From Maricaulis sp048270095 (GTDB lineage: Bacteria; Pseudomonadota; Alphaproteobacteria; Caulobacterales; Maricaulaceae): a stretch of DNA of 64,000 nt. The notes under the pieces are model-generated. The model was not told the DNA's origin, ran no database searches, and worked only from the letters and a program-made list of their open reading frames with translations. A program made the translations under genes and the position numbers. The stretch is taken from assembly GCF_048270095.1 (NCBI RefSeq), contig NZ_JBLWTL010000003.1, positions 140,382 to 204,381 of the forward strand, given 5' to 3'. The first letter of the stretch is position 1, and each line of letters begins with the position of its first letter. Shown here in pieces: positions 53,668-61,776 of the stretch.

Positions 53668-54417
53668 TTAGAGCGTGAGCCTCATGGTCTCCGCTTTGAG
53701 GCCGCTAACGACGCTCTCCGCTTTGCTGATGAATGCGTCAAGAACGGCAACCGCTTTTTGGCCGCCAACAATAGGGGCGTCACCCAGCGATACTTGAAAC
53801 AAGAAATTGTAATTAAGTTGGATTTGGCCCCCAGGGGCGATATGCCCCAAGGTCAACTCTTGCTTCGCGCCGTCCCAGGCATGGAGGGGTGTAAAGTCAC
53901 GCCCAACACCCCAAGACCCAACGTTATGGGTGGCCTCGGGGGTGGAGACGAGTATGGTCTGGTGCTTGTTCGGGCCAGAGAGTCGGCCCAAGCTCCAGAG
54001 CAAATCATCCCCTCCGAGGTATGGCTTCATGTGCGCGAGGAACGGTCTGAGCGTGACCGGGATTGTCTTGTATCTCCGAGATTCGAAGATGGCTTCGAAA
54101 TCCTTGACGTCTTTGGCAAAAGGAAAATAGCAGTTGGGCTTTCCCCCGCGGATCGTCACGACCGCGGCGTTTGTGGCTTGGTCGAGCGAGTGTCGGACAT
54201 TGTTGATCCCATCGGAGAAGACAGGGTGAATGGACCGTGGAAGCAGGTCTGGAAACCGGAGCTTGAGGAACTTGCCCCCGGTTTGTGGGTCCGGCTCCTC
54301 GAATGGGGCGGCCTTCACCGACTTGAAGCGTTCGGTGCATCGCGCTTCAAATTCGGCGCGGTTTTCTTTAGCCCGACCGATCAAGAGTTCTGCACTTTCG
54401 AATGGGTCGACTGACAT
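53668..54417 (-). CDS. Hypothetical passenger protein of the IS1595 element
   Basis: A 249-residue soluble protein that I cannot assign. It begins DPFESAELLIGRAKENRAEFEARC and contains RFPDLLPRSIHPVFSDGINNVRHSLDQATNAAV around residues 52-87, where a helical segment with an H..D pattern resembles nucleic-acid or HEPN-like helices only loosely. No signal or membrane segment. It lies inside the IS1595-family element, divergent from the 42-residue gene, with its 3' end 52 bp from the left terminal repeat. Its role in or for the transposon (immunity, regulation, host benefit) is unknown. Confidence 0.65.
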   Translation of the reverse strand: MSVDPFESAELLIGRAKENRAEFEARCTERFKSVKAAPFEEPDPQTGGKFLKLRFPDLLPRSIHPVFSDGINNVRHSLDQATNAAVVTIRGGKPNCYFPFAKDVKDFEAIFESRRYKTIPVTLRPFLAHMKPYLGGDDLLWSLGRLSGPNKHQTILVSTPEATHNVGSWGVGRDFTPLHAWDGAKQELTLGHIAPGGQIQLNYNFLFQVSLGDAPIVGGQKAVAVLDAFISKAESVVSGLKAETMRLTL

Positions 54418-54451
54418 GGTAGAGTTCCATTTAGTTTAGGAGGCAGCCCTG

Positions 54452-54580
54452 ATGAGCGACGACACACTGCCAGACGAGGAGGCGGCGCGGATACGCGACG
54501 AAGCCCTAAAGCGTATGCTGGAAACCCCGCCGGAGCCGCACGATAGCGGCAAGAAACAAGAAAAGAAGCCCGCCAAATAG
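54452..54580 (+). CDS. 42-residue passenger protein
   Basis: Small ORF of 42 codons: starts MSDDTLPDEEAARIRDEAL, then a lysine-rich tail ending KKPAK. AGGAGG lies 11 bases before the ATG, and an intrinsic terminator overlaps its stop codon, so the gene is complete and clearly expressed as a unit. The type (acidic N-terminal helix with ALKRML..PP.PH) is, as far as I remember, a recurrent small protein of alphaproteobacterial genomes, often near mobile elements. Function unknown. Confidence 0.75.
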   Translation: MSDDTLPDEEAARIRDEALKRMLETPPEPHDSGKKQEKKPAK

Positions 54581-54591
54581 GCGGGTTTTTT
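54569..54591 (+). terminator. Intrinsic terminator of the 42-residue gene
   Basis: CCCGCC, loop AAATA, GGCGGG and then six T. The stem overlaps the last codons and the stop codon. Confidence 0.92.
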
Positions 54592-54640
54592 CATGGAGAA
54601 ATCGATGGATATCGAAGGGATGGTTTTCACCCGTCCGGGG

Positions 54641-54871
54641 CTACTTCTTTCCCCAAGTCGGCTTGATGCCGAGTGCGCTCTTTGTGAGTTTGTCGATCTC
54701 GGCTTTAGCGAGTTCAACGGACTTCGCCTTCAGCTCTCCGTAGGTGCAGAACTCGAAGCCACACGATTTGCATTTGACGATGGACTCGTCAGTGGCGTCG
54801 TCGTCCGTAGTAAGGATGGTTCCCCCGCACTCCTTACACTCGAAGGTGACTGTTAACTGATCTTCTGACAT
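54641..54871 (-). CDS. Small zinc-ribbon passenger protein
   Basis: A 76-residue protein. Two CxxC pairs (FECKECGGTIL at 12-15 and VKCKSCGFEFC at 34-37) form a probable zinc ribbon, followed by a charged helix (LKAKSVELAKAEIDKLTKSALG). AAGGAG lies about 8 bases before the ATG. Located in the IS1595 element, 3'-to-3' with the 42-residue gene and reading in the same direction as the transposase gene. It may bind DNA or a protein partner of transposition; nothing in the sequence decides this. Confidence 0.75.
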   Translation of the reverse strand: MSEDQLTVTFECKECGGTILTTDDDATDESIVKCKSCGFEFCTYGELKAKSVELAKAEIDKLTKSALGIKPTWGKK

Positions 54872-54930
54872 TCATCGGCTCCTTGTTTGAGGACGCCACA
54901 CTACCCTGAGTCATTCACCTACGCGAATCG

Positions 54931-54970
54931 TGGAACGCGCGGGTTGCGCCGATTATTGTCGGCGCTTCCA
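54931..54970. repeat. Imperfect hairpin downstream of transposase gene
   Basis: GCGCCGA at 54946-54952 pairs with TCGGCGC at 54959-54965; the flanking TGGAA/TTCCA extends the stem with an unpaired bulge. It lies just after the transposase stop and may end that transcript, although no T-run is present. Confidence 0.5.
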
Positions 54971-54989
54971 CTTCACGAATTTGATACCC

Positions 54990-55964
54990 TTAAGCTGCGG
55001 CACCGTGGAATTGAGCAGTCCGCCGATAGGTCAGGCGCTTGCCCTCGGCAGCGCGGACGATATTGTCGCGGCGCTCTGCGTCATTGACGCCCAGCCTCTC
55101 GCGGTTGTTGTAGCGGAAATCGAACTCGGCAAGGTAGCGGTGCAGGTGCTTCTCTTTGCAGTGCTGATATACGCCGCGCATCCCGCGCTTGAAGATCGAA
55201 AACACGCCTTCGATGGTGTTGGTGTGGACAGAGCCGCGCACGTACTCGTCGGCTGAGTGGCGGACGCTTTCATGGCTGGCGTATTGCTCACCCGGCAGAG
55301 TGTAGAGGCGGCTTTCATCGGTGTAGAGGACGGTTTCGCGGCTTACGTTCTCAAACAGGATGGTGGCCACGGTGTCACGGTTCGCCTTCTCAACGTGGAA
55401 TGAGCGAACATTGCCGCCACGTTCAACCAGAGCCACCACCGCGCGCTTATTCGACGGGCCGCGACCAGCCTTTGACTTAAGGAATGGCGTGCCGTCCTTG
55501 CGAACCTTGGACGGGTTTTCGACTTTGCCGAAATAGGTTTCGTCGGCTTCGACAGTTTTGCCTTCGCCGCCCATACCATCGGAGCCGGGTGCGCGGTCAT
55601 CACGCATGGCTTCGCGGATACGGTGGCACATGAACCAAGCCGTCTTGTAGGTGATGCCGATAGTGCGGTGGATCTGATGCGCGCTGATGCCCTTTTTAGA
55701 GGACGCCATCATCTGCGTAGCTAGCAACCACTTGTGCAGCGCGACCTTGGAACGCTCATACACGGTGCCGACGCGGACGGTGAACTTCTTGCGGCAATCA
55801 GAGCAGTGATACCAGCCCGGCCCCATAGACTTCCCACCAAGCGCTTTCACGGTGTCCCGCTCGCCACAGAAGGGGCACACCGGGCCATTTGGCCAGCGGA
55901 TTTGCTCAAGGTGAGCGCGGGCCGAGTCTTCATTGTGAAAGATGGGGTCAGTCAGATTGCACAT
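54990..55964 (-). CDS. IS1595-family transposase (ISNwi1/ISXO2-like)
   Basis: A 324-residue transposase. The N-terminal zinc ribbon (CPFCGERDTV, then YHCSDCRKKF) is followed by a helical domain (HKWLLATQMMASSKKGISAHQIHR) and the ISXO2-like catalytic domain: VEADETYFGK with the first Asp, LYTDESRLY with the second, and NTIEGVFSIFKRGMRG with the last acidic/Asn region. RYNNRE near the C-terminus is typical. The ATG at 55964 is chosen over 55994 because AAGGAG stands just before it. It is the last gene before the right terminal repeat, and intact. Confidence 0.93.
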   Translation of the reverse strand: MCNLTDPIFHNEDSARAHLEQIRWPNGPVCPFCGERDTVKALGGKSMGPGWYHCSDCRKKFTVRVGTVYERSKVALHKWLLATQMMASSKKGISAHQIHRTIGITYKTAWFMCHRIREAMRDDRAPGSDGMGGEGKTVEADETYFGKVENPSKVRKDGTPFLKSKAGRGPSNKRAVVALVERGGNVRSFHVEKANRDTVATILFENVSRETVLYTDESRLYTLPGEQYASHESVRHSADEYVRGSVHTNTIEGVFSIFKRGMRGVYQHCKEKHLHRYLAEFDFRYNNRERLGVNDAERRDNIVRAAEGKRLTYRRTAQFHGAAA

Positions 55965-56002
55965 GGGTCTATCTCCTTGAACCCATACAACCATCTCAGG
56001 CG

Positions 56003-56026
56003 TGTTCAGTCAAGTATATAATCGCC
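56003..56026 (-). repeat. IS1595-family right terminal inverted repeat
   Basis: Reads inward GGCGATTATATA … TGACTGAACA; 21 of 24 positions match the left end. Confidence 0.85.
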
Positions 56027-56034
56027 AGTGGTTT
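56027..56034. repeat. Target site duplication, right copy
   Basis: AGTGGTTT. Joined with the left flank the empty site reads ATAGGA-GTGGTT-TCCTAT, itself a small inverted repeat. Confidence 0.85.
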
Positions 56035-56268
56035 CCTATAATTTCGAGAATACGCGAATTACCAAACAATCATATAACGTGAAATTATGCCAATTCGAGA
56101 ATTCGGGTATTTTGCTCTTAAGAGCCGTAAGCATAAGAAATAACACAAAATATAGTATCTTCGACATATTCTTACAGAACACCTTTTCATCCGTACCCGG
56201 ACGCGTTAGAATTGCGACAATTAGATGTCAAACACGGCGTCTGGATCAATGAAACGGAGCAATTTATC
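56035..56268. promoter_or_regulatory. AT-rich leader of the UrcA-like gene
   Basis: About 230 bp that is much more AT-rich than its neighbours, with no ORF. GCTCTTAAGAGC at 56114-56125 is a 12-bp perfect palindrome; AATTCGAGAATTC lies just before it. Probably the promoter region of the gene starting at 56269. Confidence 0.45.
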
Positions 56269-56616
56269 ATGATGCATTCCTCCCGGCCGTTCGCCATCGC
56301 AGGCGCCGTCTTCATGCTGCTGGGCGCCGCGCCTGTTGTGCAGGCACAGTCCACCAACGTCTTCACCTTCCAGACCGATCAGGCCACACTTCGGACCGAG
56401 GCCGGAACCCTGGAAACCTATGAGCGTCTGGTGACGCAAACCGGACAGTATTGCGAGCAGTTCGACCTCGGCGTGATGAGCGAGCAGTGCGAGGCTGAAG
56501 TTCTGGCGGCCGCCATCGCCCAGGTAGATAGCCCCGGCCTTGCAACGCTGCACACCGCCCGGCTGGCCGAGCAGGCCCGTCACGCCCGGCAAGATACGGC
56601 GACCCCCACGAGCTAA
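56269..56616 (+). CDS. UrcA-like small exported protein
   Basis: A 115-residue protein with a Sec signal peptide (cleavage after VVQAQ, about residue 28). The mature part has two cysteines (YCEQF, QCEAEVLAAAIAQVDSPGLATLH) with the pattern of UrcA-family proteins, in which C..A.…A.A.VN.P.L..LH is the C-terminal mark. GGAG lies before the ATG at 56269. The gene has its own terminator. UrcA proteins are periplasmic and of unknown function. Confidence 0.65.
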   Translation: MMHSSRPFAIAGAVFMLLGAAPVVQAQSTNVFTFQTDQATLRTEAGTLETYERLVTQTGQYCEQFDLGVMSEQCEAEVLAAAIAQVDSPGLATLHTARLAEQARHARQDTATPTS

Positions 56617-56654
56617 AGCGCCCCGTCCAACTCGTGACCACAGGATTGACCTGC

Positions 56655-56693
56655 TCCCCGGCGGCAAGCGACGCTTGCTTCCCGGGGATTTTT
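56655..56693 (+). terminator. Intrinsic terminator after the UrcA-like gene
   Basis: TCCCCGG at 56655-56661 pairs with CCGGGGA at 56682-56688. An inner stem GCAAGC/GCTTGC is inside, and T-rich sequence (five T) follows. Confidence 0.85.
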
Positions 56694-56840
56694 GGCCGGG
56701 CCCGGGGTTTCAGCCCGTCGCGATTTCCGGGCTCCGATTGTCGGGGCAGGGTCAGCTGGAGGCGACACAAAACCTTCATTTCACACCCTGCCTGCCGCTC
56801 GATATAGCTCCCCGCACACCGCTGCCTGGAGTCGCGAAAC

Positions 56841-57287
56841 ATGAGAGCCCTGCTTGCGATCTTCGCACTCACCCTGACCGCAGGATGCACACAGCCCGAC
56901 ACGGTCAATGATGTCGCGCCTGCATTTGGAACGGACAATCTTGCCACCTCGCAGGCCTGTTTCACCGAAAATCCCTCCAGCTTGCTTGAGCCGGGCCAGA
57001 CTTTGCTGGAACGCGGCCCTGACGGCATAGTCAAGATTTCCAGCCGCGTCGGAGGGCGAGCCGCGAATCTCGAATTCTCGGTCACGCAGATGCCGGACGC
57101 ATCCCGTCAGGCGCTTGACGCTGCGGCAGCTGATTTCTTTCAAGGCGCAAGTGCGATCTATGATGTGACCAGCAACATCGTCATCTATCACCGTGCGACT
57201 GATGGCACTCTGTGCACCGTAACCGGTGACGGGGCGATCGGACGGACGCTGATGGCGACCGCCCACAGCCTCGCCGACACCGAATAG
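56841..57287 (+). CDS. Hypothetical lipoprotein
   Basis: A 148-residue protein with a short signal ending in LTAGC (Cys16), a good lipobox. No known domain is recognised in the mature part; it has one pair of cysteines (ACFTEN and LCTVTG) that could form a disulfide, and mixed alpha-beta character (RQALDAAAADFFQGA). It stands alone between the terminator of the UrcA-like gene and the tRNA-Ser. Function unknown. Confidence 0.65.
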   Translation: MRALLAIFALTLTAGCTQPDTVNDVAPAFGTDNLATSQACFTENPSSLLEPGQTLLERGPDGIVKISSRVGGRAANLEFSVTQMPDASRQALDAAAADFFQGASAIYDVTSNIVIYHRATDGTLCTVTGDGAIGRTLMATAHSLADTE

Positions 57288-57342
57288 GGCGCCTTCTGAC
57301 GAGCGACACGCCCCAGAACCGCCGTCAACCTCTACACGGATG

Positions 57343-57390
57343 GATGTTGTCAGACACTGGCGAACGGTTCTCGAAGGCCGCGGCTCATCC
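57343..57390 (-). mobile_element. Remnant IS6-like terminal sequence
   Basis: Contains GTTGTCAGAC, then CGAACGG and CTCGAAGGCC with the same spacing as the IS-end remnant at 23985. No transposase remains nearby. It lies 140 bp from the tRNA-Ser gene. Confidence 0.55.
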
Positions 57391-57531
57391 TGCGCACGAC
57401 ATCGACCTCCACGGACACCTCGCCGGGTTGCCACGCCCCGGTTCCGTTGATCGTGGCTCATGACCGGCGTTAACCCGACACGGCCGCTTTCTCGCGCCCG
57501 CTGAGTGGTGGATTTCATTTGGGGGGATGTA

Positions 57532-57621
57532 TGGCGGTGAGGGTGGGATTCGAACCCACGAGACGGTTCCCCGCCTACACACTTTCCAGGCGTGCGCCTT
57601 CGACCACTCGGCCACCTCACC
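57532..57621 (-). tRNA. tRNA-Ser (GGA anticodon)
   Basis: On the minus strand the acceptor stem GGTGAGG (57615-57621) pairs with CCTCACC, with discriminator G and CCA encoded. Anticodon loop CTGGAAA gives GGA. The GTTCGAATCCC T-arm and a long variable arm identify a class II serine tRNA. 90 bases long including CCA. Confidence 0.95.
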
Positions 57622-57796
57622 GCGAGGAGCGCGGACTATACGCATCACGGGGGCTAGAGCAAGTGACCTCAATCAGCTGTGGCAGACCAAGCTGCAGGGG
57701 CCGGCTGGCGCAGGCCTGCGGGCAGCGACAGTTTCGGCTCTGGCAATCGCGCCGGGAGTGCCTATTTTGACGGCAGCCTCTAGCCAGGAAACCACC

Positions 57797-58453
57797 ATGA
57801 CCGAGCCCGCCTCCAATCCTGCCATCATCGCGGCCGACCAGGCCCTGCCCGGCCGCACTACGCCCATCGCCACGGCCAGCCATCATTTCGTGACGGGCCG
57901 GCCCCTGAAGGTCGAGCGGCCGGAGATGATGGAGGAGATCTTCTTCGGCATGGGCTGTTTCTGGGGCGTGGAACGCCTGTTCTGGGAAGCCGAGGGTGTC
58001 TGGCACACGGCAGCCGGCTATGCCGGCGGACACACGCCCAATCCGACCTATCGCGAGGTCTGCTCCGGCTCGACCGGTCATGCCGAGATCGTGCGGGTGA
58101 TCTATGATCCGCAACAAATCCCCCTCTCCGCCCTGCTCAAGCTGTTCTGGGAGGGCCACGACCCGACCCAGGGCATGCGCCAGGGTAATGATCGCGGTAG
58201 CCAGTACCGCTCGGCGATCTATGTCACGACGCCGCAGCAAGCGCTGGAGGCACAACTCAGCCTGACGGCCTACAACGAGGCGCTGACGGTACATGGACGC
58301 GGACCGGTCACGACCGAGATCGCCGAAAGCCTGCCCTTTTTCTATGCCGAGGATGATCACCAGCAATATCTCGCCAAGAATCCAGGCGGCTATTGCGGGC
58401 TGTCCGGCACCGGTGTCGTCTGCCCGATTGGCACCGGGATCGACGTGGCCTGA
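57797..58453 (+). CDS. msrA: Peptide methionine-S-sulfoxide reductase
   Basis: A 218-residue enzyme repairing oxidised methionine. The catalytic motif is GCFWG at residues 53-57 (Cys54), then the substrate-binding stretches AGGHTPNPTYREVCSGSTGHAE and FWEGHDPTQGMRQGNDRGSQYRS. Resolving cysteines sit near the C-terminus (GGYCG and VVCP). About 45 residues precede the core, as in E. coli MsrA. The ATG at 57797 is preceded by AGGAA. It lies next to the tRNA-Ser gene, on the other strand. Confidence 0.95.
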   Translation: MTEPASNPAIIAADQALPGRTTPIATASHHFVTGRPLKVERPEMMEEIFFGMGCFWGVERLFWEAEGVWHTAAGYAGGHTPNPTYREVCSGSTGHAEIVRVIYDPQQIPLSALLKLFWEGHDPTQGMRQGNDRGSQYRSAIYVTTPQQALEAQLSLTAYNEALTVHGRGPVTTEIAESLPFFYAEDDHQQYLAKNPGGYCGLSGTGVVCPIGTGIDVA

Positions 58454-58567
58454 GACCAGACTCGCCTGAGGCCTGAATCGCGGCAGCATCGCCCCGACCG
58501 GGGAATCGCCGCAGATTGACACCCGTGCAGGTCCACCGGGCCCGCCGCATGATTGGGAAACGAATCC

Positions 58568-59242
58568 TTGAAACGCCTGATCGCCTTCGATGTCGACTCG
58601 ACCCTGTTGCGTGTTGAATCCCTCGACATGGCGCTCGAGGCTGCCCTGTCGGCCCTGCCCGATGCGACCGACGCCAAGAAGCGTCTTCATGACATCACCA
58701 ATGCCGGCATGACCGGCCGGATGGCGCTGCGCGAATCCCTCGAGGCACGCCTGAAACTGGCCTCGCTTGACCGTGCCCTGGTGCATAAAATCGCCGAAGA
58801 CCTGCGCCGGCGAGTGACGCCGGGCATGGCGGCCCTGCTGCGGCAATTGCGAGCCCAGGGCGATGAATTGCACGCGGTCTCAGGCGGTTTCGCCGACCTG
58901 CTTGAACCGGTGCTGGGCGATCTGGGGTTTGGCCGCAGCGAAATTCACGCCAATGAATTCGTCTACCAGAACGACCAGGTCGTCGGGCTCGATCCCGATT
59001 GTCCGCTATCGCGCAATGGCGGCAAGGCGGAGGTTCTGAACCGGATCTCGCGCCATGCCGAAACCACCATTATTGTCGGCGATGGCATGACCGATTTCGA
59101 AGCCTTCGAGCAGGGCGCGGCCGACAAATTCATCGGCTTCGGGGTCATTGCCCAGCGCGAGGTGGTCCTCGCCGCAGCCGAATGGGCCGGCGAGAGCTAT
59201 GTCCGCAGCGTCAATGCCCTGACCAGCCTGCTCAAGACCTAG
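58568..59242 (+). CDS. serB: Phosphoserine phosphatase
   Basis: A 224-residue HAD-superfamily enzyme of the last step of serine synthesis. Nucleophile motif DVDST (Asp8, Asp10), motif II in HAVSGGF, motif III Lys in GGKAEVLN, and GDGMTDFEA as motif IV. TTG at 58568 with GGGAA upstream gives the usual start KRLIAFDVDST; an earlier TTG at 58553 is possible. The gene ends in a shared CTAG with the convergent serA. It is short, lacking the N-terminal ACT domains of E. coli SerB. Confidence 0.9.
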   Translation: MKRLIAFDVDSTLLRVESLDMALEAALSALPDATDAKKRLHDITNAGMTGRMALRESLEARLKLASLDRALVHKIAEDLRRRVTPGMAALLRQLRAQGDELHAVSGGFADLLEPVLGDLGFGRSEIHANEFVYQNDQVVGLDPDCPLSRNGGKAEVLNRISRHAETTIIVGDGMTDFEAFEQGAADKFIGFGVIAQREVVLAAAEWAGESYVRSVNALTSLLKT

Positions 59243-60447
59243 CCGGCGATCAGGCGCGCCCGGATCGTGCCGTCCATCGCCTTGATGCGATCAAGGAAAT
59301 CGGCGGGCAGATCGCCCTCGAGATCGGCAGCGACATAACCCAGCTCACCGCGGGTTTCCAATTGCTGGGCCGCGATATTGGCGCCGGCCGCACTGACCGC
59401 ATCATTGAGCCGCGACAGATAGCCCGGCGCATTGCCGTGAAAGCTCAGCAGCCTCACCCGCCCGGCCTTGATGGTTCCCGGCTCGATCTCGGGGACATTG
59501 ACGGCGCCCTTGGTGGCACCATGGCTGAGGAAGCGCGCAAGCTTGGCGGCGACATCATCGCCGATTGCCTCCTGGGCCTCGAGCGTCGAACCGCCGACAT
59601 GCGGGGTGAGAATGATATTCTCGAACTTCTGCAGCGGCGTCACGAAGGCCTCATCCTTCGAGGCCGGCTCCTTGGGGAAAACATCGACGGCGGCGCCGAT
59701 CAGATGGCCGCTTTCCAGCGCCGCGCACAGGGCATCAATATCAACCAGATCGCCGCGTGCCTGATTGATCAGGATCGAGCCCGGTTTCATGCGGGCAATC
59801 GCCGGGGCATTCATCATGTTGTGGGTTGTCGGCAGCGAGGGCACGTGCAGCGTGACGACGTCACACATTTCAAGCAATTCATCGAGACTGCCGACCGAGC
59901 GCGCATTGCCGTGGGCGAGCTTGGGTTCGACATCGTAGAAATAGACATGCATGCCCAGCCCGCTGGCGAGAACGCTCAATTGCGAGCCGATATTGCCGTA
60001 GCCGACAATGCCGAGCTTCTTGCCGCGGACCTCGTGGGAATTGCTCGCCGATTTGAGCCATTCGCCGCGCTTGGCAGCAGAAGAGCGTAGCGGCACGCCG
60101 CGCATCAGCATGATCACCGACGCCAGGGTCAGCTCGGCGACCGAGCGGGTATTGCCGAACGGACCATTGAAAACCGGAATGCCATGGCTGGCGGCAGCGT
60201 CGAGATCGACCTGGTTGGTGCCGATACAGAAACAGCCCAGCGCCAGCAGGCGTGGCGCGGCTTCAAAGGCAGCTGCAGTCATCTTGGTGCGCGAACGAAT
60301 GCCGGCAATCCGGGCATCGGCGAGGGCGGCGTGCAAGGCGGCGGGCTCGAGCGCCGAGGCATGACGTTCAATGTGCAATCCCGCGGCCAGCAGGGGCGCA
60401 TCGGCCACCGGGTGGAGATTTTCAAACAGGACGGCGGTATCGGTCAT
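59239..60447 (-). CDS. serA: D-3-phosphoglycerate dehydrogenase
   Basis: A 402-residue NAD-dependent enzyme of the first step of serine synthesis. NAD-binding GYGNIGSQ; catalytic residues in NQARGDLVD (Arg) and TPHVGGST (His), with the Glu in the KEPASKDE segment. A C-terminal ACT-like domain (VRLLSFHGNAPGYLSRLNDAVS) suggests serine feedback. The ATG at 60447 is chosen; the open frame upstream has no support. It converges on serB with overlapping stop codons. Confidence 0.93.
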   Translation of the reverse strand: MTDTAVLFENLHPVADAPLLAAGLHIERHASALEPAALHAALADARIAGIRSRTKMTAAAFEAAPRLLALGCFCIGTNQVDLDAAASHGIPVFNGPFGNTRSVAELTLASVIMLMRGVPLRSSAAKRGEWLKSASNSHEVRGKKLGIVGYGNIGSQLSVLASGLGMHVYFYDVEPKLAHGNARSVGSLDELLEMCDVVTLHVPSLPTTHNMMNAPAIARMKPGSILINQARGDLVDIDALCAALESGHLIGAAVDVFPKEPASKDEAFVTPLQKFENIILTPHVGGSTLEAQEAIGDDVAAKLARFLSHGATKGAVNVPEIEPGTIKAGRVRLLSFHGNAPGYLSRLNDAVSAAGANIAAQQLETRGELGYVAADLEGDLPADFLDRIKAMDGTIRARLIAG

Positions 60448-60595
60448 AGGGCGCTCCCAGGATTGTGGCGCCAGACTAGGAGGATTTCGCTGCACCGCAA
60501 CATCCCCCGGAGGATATTTGCACGCATGTGATGATTTTTCGCAGTCAGCAGCGCTGATCATGCGTCAAACAGACCAGGATCGCGCAAGAATCGCC

Positions 60596-61165
60596 TCAAC
60601 TGGCCTCATAGGCGGCGCGCAGCCAGCCCGATACCGCCTCGTCGACCTCATCGGCGCTTTGCAAGCGCACACGATGGCTGACCATCGCATTGAATGACCC
60701 CGCCGCCTCCAGCCGTCCCGTTGGCGGCATTGAACCGAGATTGAGCCCGAGATCGAGGCGCGTTTTGGTCGAGGGCTGCACGATGGCGAATTGTTTCGAC
60801 CGCCTCAGCGAGACATAGGCCTTCTTCGGCGCCAGTTCGACGTCATCGCCCAGGGCACTGGCGATCTCCATCAGGCGGTCATGGATCGGCCGCAGGGCTG
60901 CCTTGCCGGCATATTGTGTCTCGACCAGATCGGCCTCGGCACTGGCTGTCTGCGGCGCGAGGCGTTCGGGATTCAGGCTCACCGTCGCCACGAGATTGGC
61001 ATAGCCATGTGTGAGACCCTGCTCGCCCTTGAGCCAGGCGAGGATCTTGCCATGCTTGCGCTCGGGAACCGTGCCAGCGAGCACCAGCCATTCGTCGAGC
61101 GAACGGCCGGTCTTCTCCGGCATGTTGGCGATCATGCTCTGCAGCATCTCGTCAGGCGTGGCCAT
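60596..61165 (-). CDS. DUF4287/DUF5655 domain protein
   Basis: A 189-residue protein. The N-terminal part EKTGRSLDEWLVLA and ERKHGKILAWLKGEQGLTHGYANLVA corresponds to the DUF4287 domain. The C-terminal part (RPIHDRLMEIASALGDDVELAPKKAYVSLRRSKQFAIVQPSTKTRLDLGLNL) is a DUF5655-like domain. Cytoplasmic; function unknown. It stands alone between serA and the peroxiredoxin on the same strand, with 150-bp and 62-bp gaps. Confidence 0.85.
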   Translation of the reverse strand: MATPDEMLQSMIANMPEKTGRSLDEWLVLAGTVPERKHGKILAWLKGEQGLTHGYANLVATVSLNPERLAPQTASAEADLVETQYAGKAALRPIHDRLMEIASALGDDVELAPKKAYVSLRRSKQFAIVQPSTKTRLDLGLNLGSMPPTGRLEAAGSFNAMVSHRVRLQSADEVDEAVSGWLRAAYEAS

Positions 61166-61227
61166 GCGATATCCCTCCCCGTGAAAATCCGGTTCAGGCT
61201 AGCCAATCAGGCCGGATCAGAAAACCC

Positions 61228-61776
61228 TTATTCGGCCGGAGCGGCGCCGGCATCAGGCGCCAGCGCGTGCAGGGCGGCGAGTGTCAGGGTGACATGTTCG
61301 TTCGGGTTGTTGTCAGTGTGCTTGAACGCGATCTCACCATCGGCGGCGATCACATAGGAGGTGCGGTTGGTCCAGCCCGGACGCATCATCAAGCCGACGC
61401 TATAGGCCGAGACCGTCTCACGATCGACAGCCGCGACCGGAAAGGCGCTGGCACAATGCGCCTCGGAGAATTCGGACAGGCGATCCGTATTGCCGGCGGT
61501 CAAGCCAATCAGGGTGGCGCCGGCGGCGGTGAATTCGGCAGCGGACTCGGCAAACAACGCCGCTTCGATATTACAGCCACCAGTGAAGGCGGCCGGGAAG
61601 AAATACATCACCACCGGACCTTCGCTCAGCGCCTCGGCGAGATCGAAATGGAAGGCGTCGCCACCAAGAAACCCATCGGCCTGGAATTGCGGAGCGACAT
61701 CGCCGACTTCGGGCGCGGCGAAAGCCGGCGCGGCAAGACAGGCGGTGACGGCAAGGCTGGCGAGAAAACGGCGCAT
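61228..61776 (-). CDS. Exported peroxiredoxin (AhpC/TSA family)
   Basis: A 182-residue thioredoxin-fold peroxidase. A signal peptide (RRFLASLAVTACLAAPAFA, about residue 20) is followed by the AhpC/TSA fold. The peroxidatic site is PAAFTGGC (Pro61, Thr65, Cys68), followed by the Arg in WTNRTSYVI. A second cysteine (AHCASAF) could be resolving. The signal peptide places it in the periplasm, unusual for the family. The ATG at 61776 is chosen because the longer frame upstream lacks a signal. Confidence 0.88.
   Translation of the reverse strand: MRRFLASLAVTACLAAPAFAAPEVGDVAPQFQADGFLGGDAFHFDLAEALSEGPVVMYFFPAAFTGGCNIEAALFAESAAEFTAAGATLIGLTAGNTDRLSEFSEAHCASAFPVAAVDRETVSAYSVGLMMRPGWTNRTSYVIAADGEIAFKHTDNNPNEHVTLTLAALHALAPDAGAAPAE

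Larger units (their letters stand above)
53616..56026. mobile_element. IS1595-family element with three passenger genes
   Basis: A 2411-bp element. Left inverted repeat 53616-53639 and right inverted repeat 56003-56026 (inverted) agree at 21 of 24 positions; both start GG and share GATTATATA and TGACTGAACA. Perfect 8-bp target duplications flank it. It encodes the transposase plus a 249-residue protein, a 42-residue protein and a 76-residue zinc-ribbon protein. Undamaged ORFs, near-perfect ends and an exact duplication point to a recent insertion. Confidence 0.88.

Noticed and set aside
53629..54414. 261-codon plus-strand frame in the IS1595 element
   Set aside because: Opposite the 249-residue gene, whose translation looks more protein-like; the plus frame starts within the terminal repeat.
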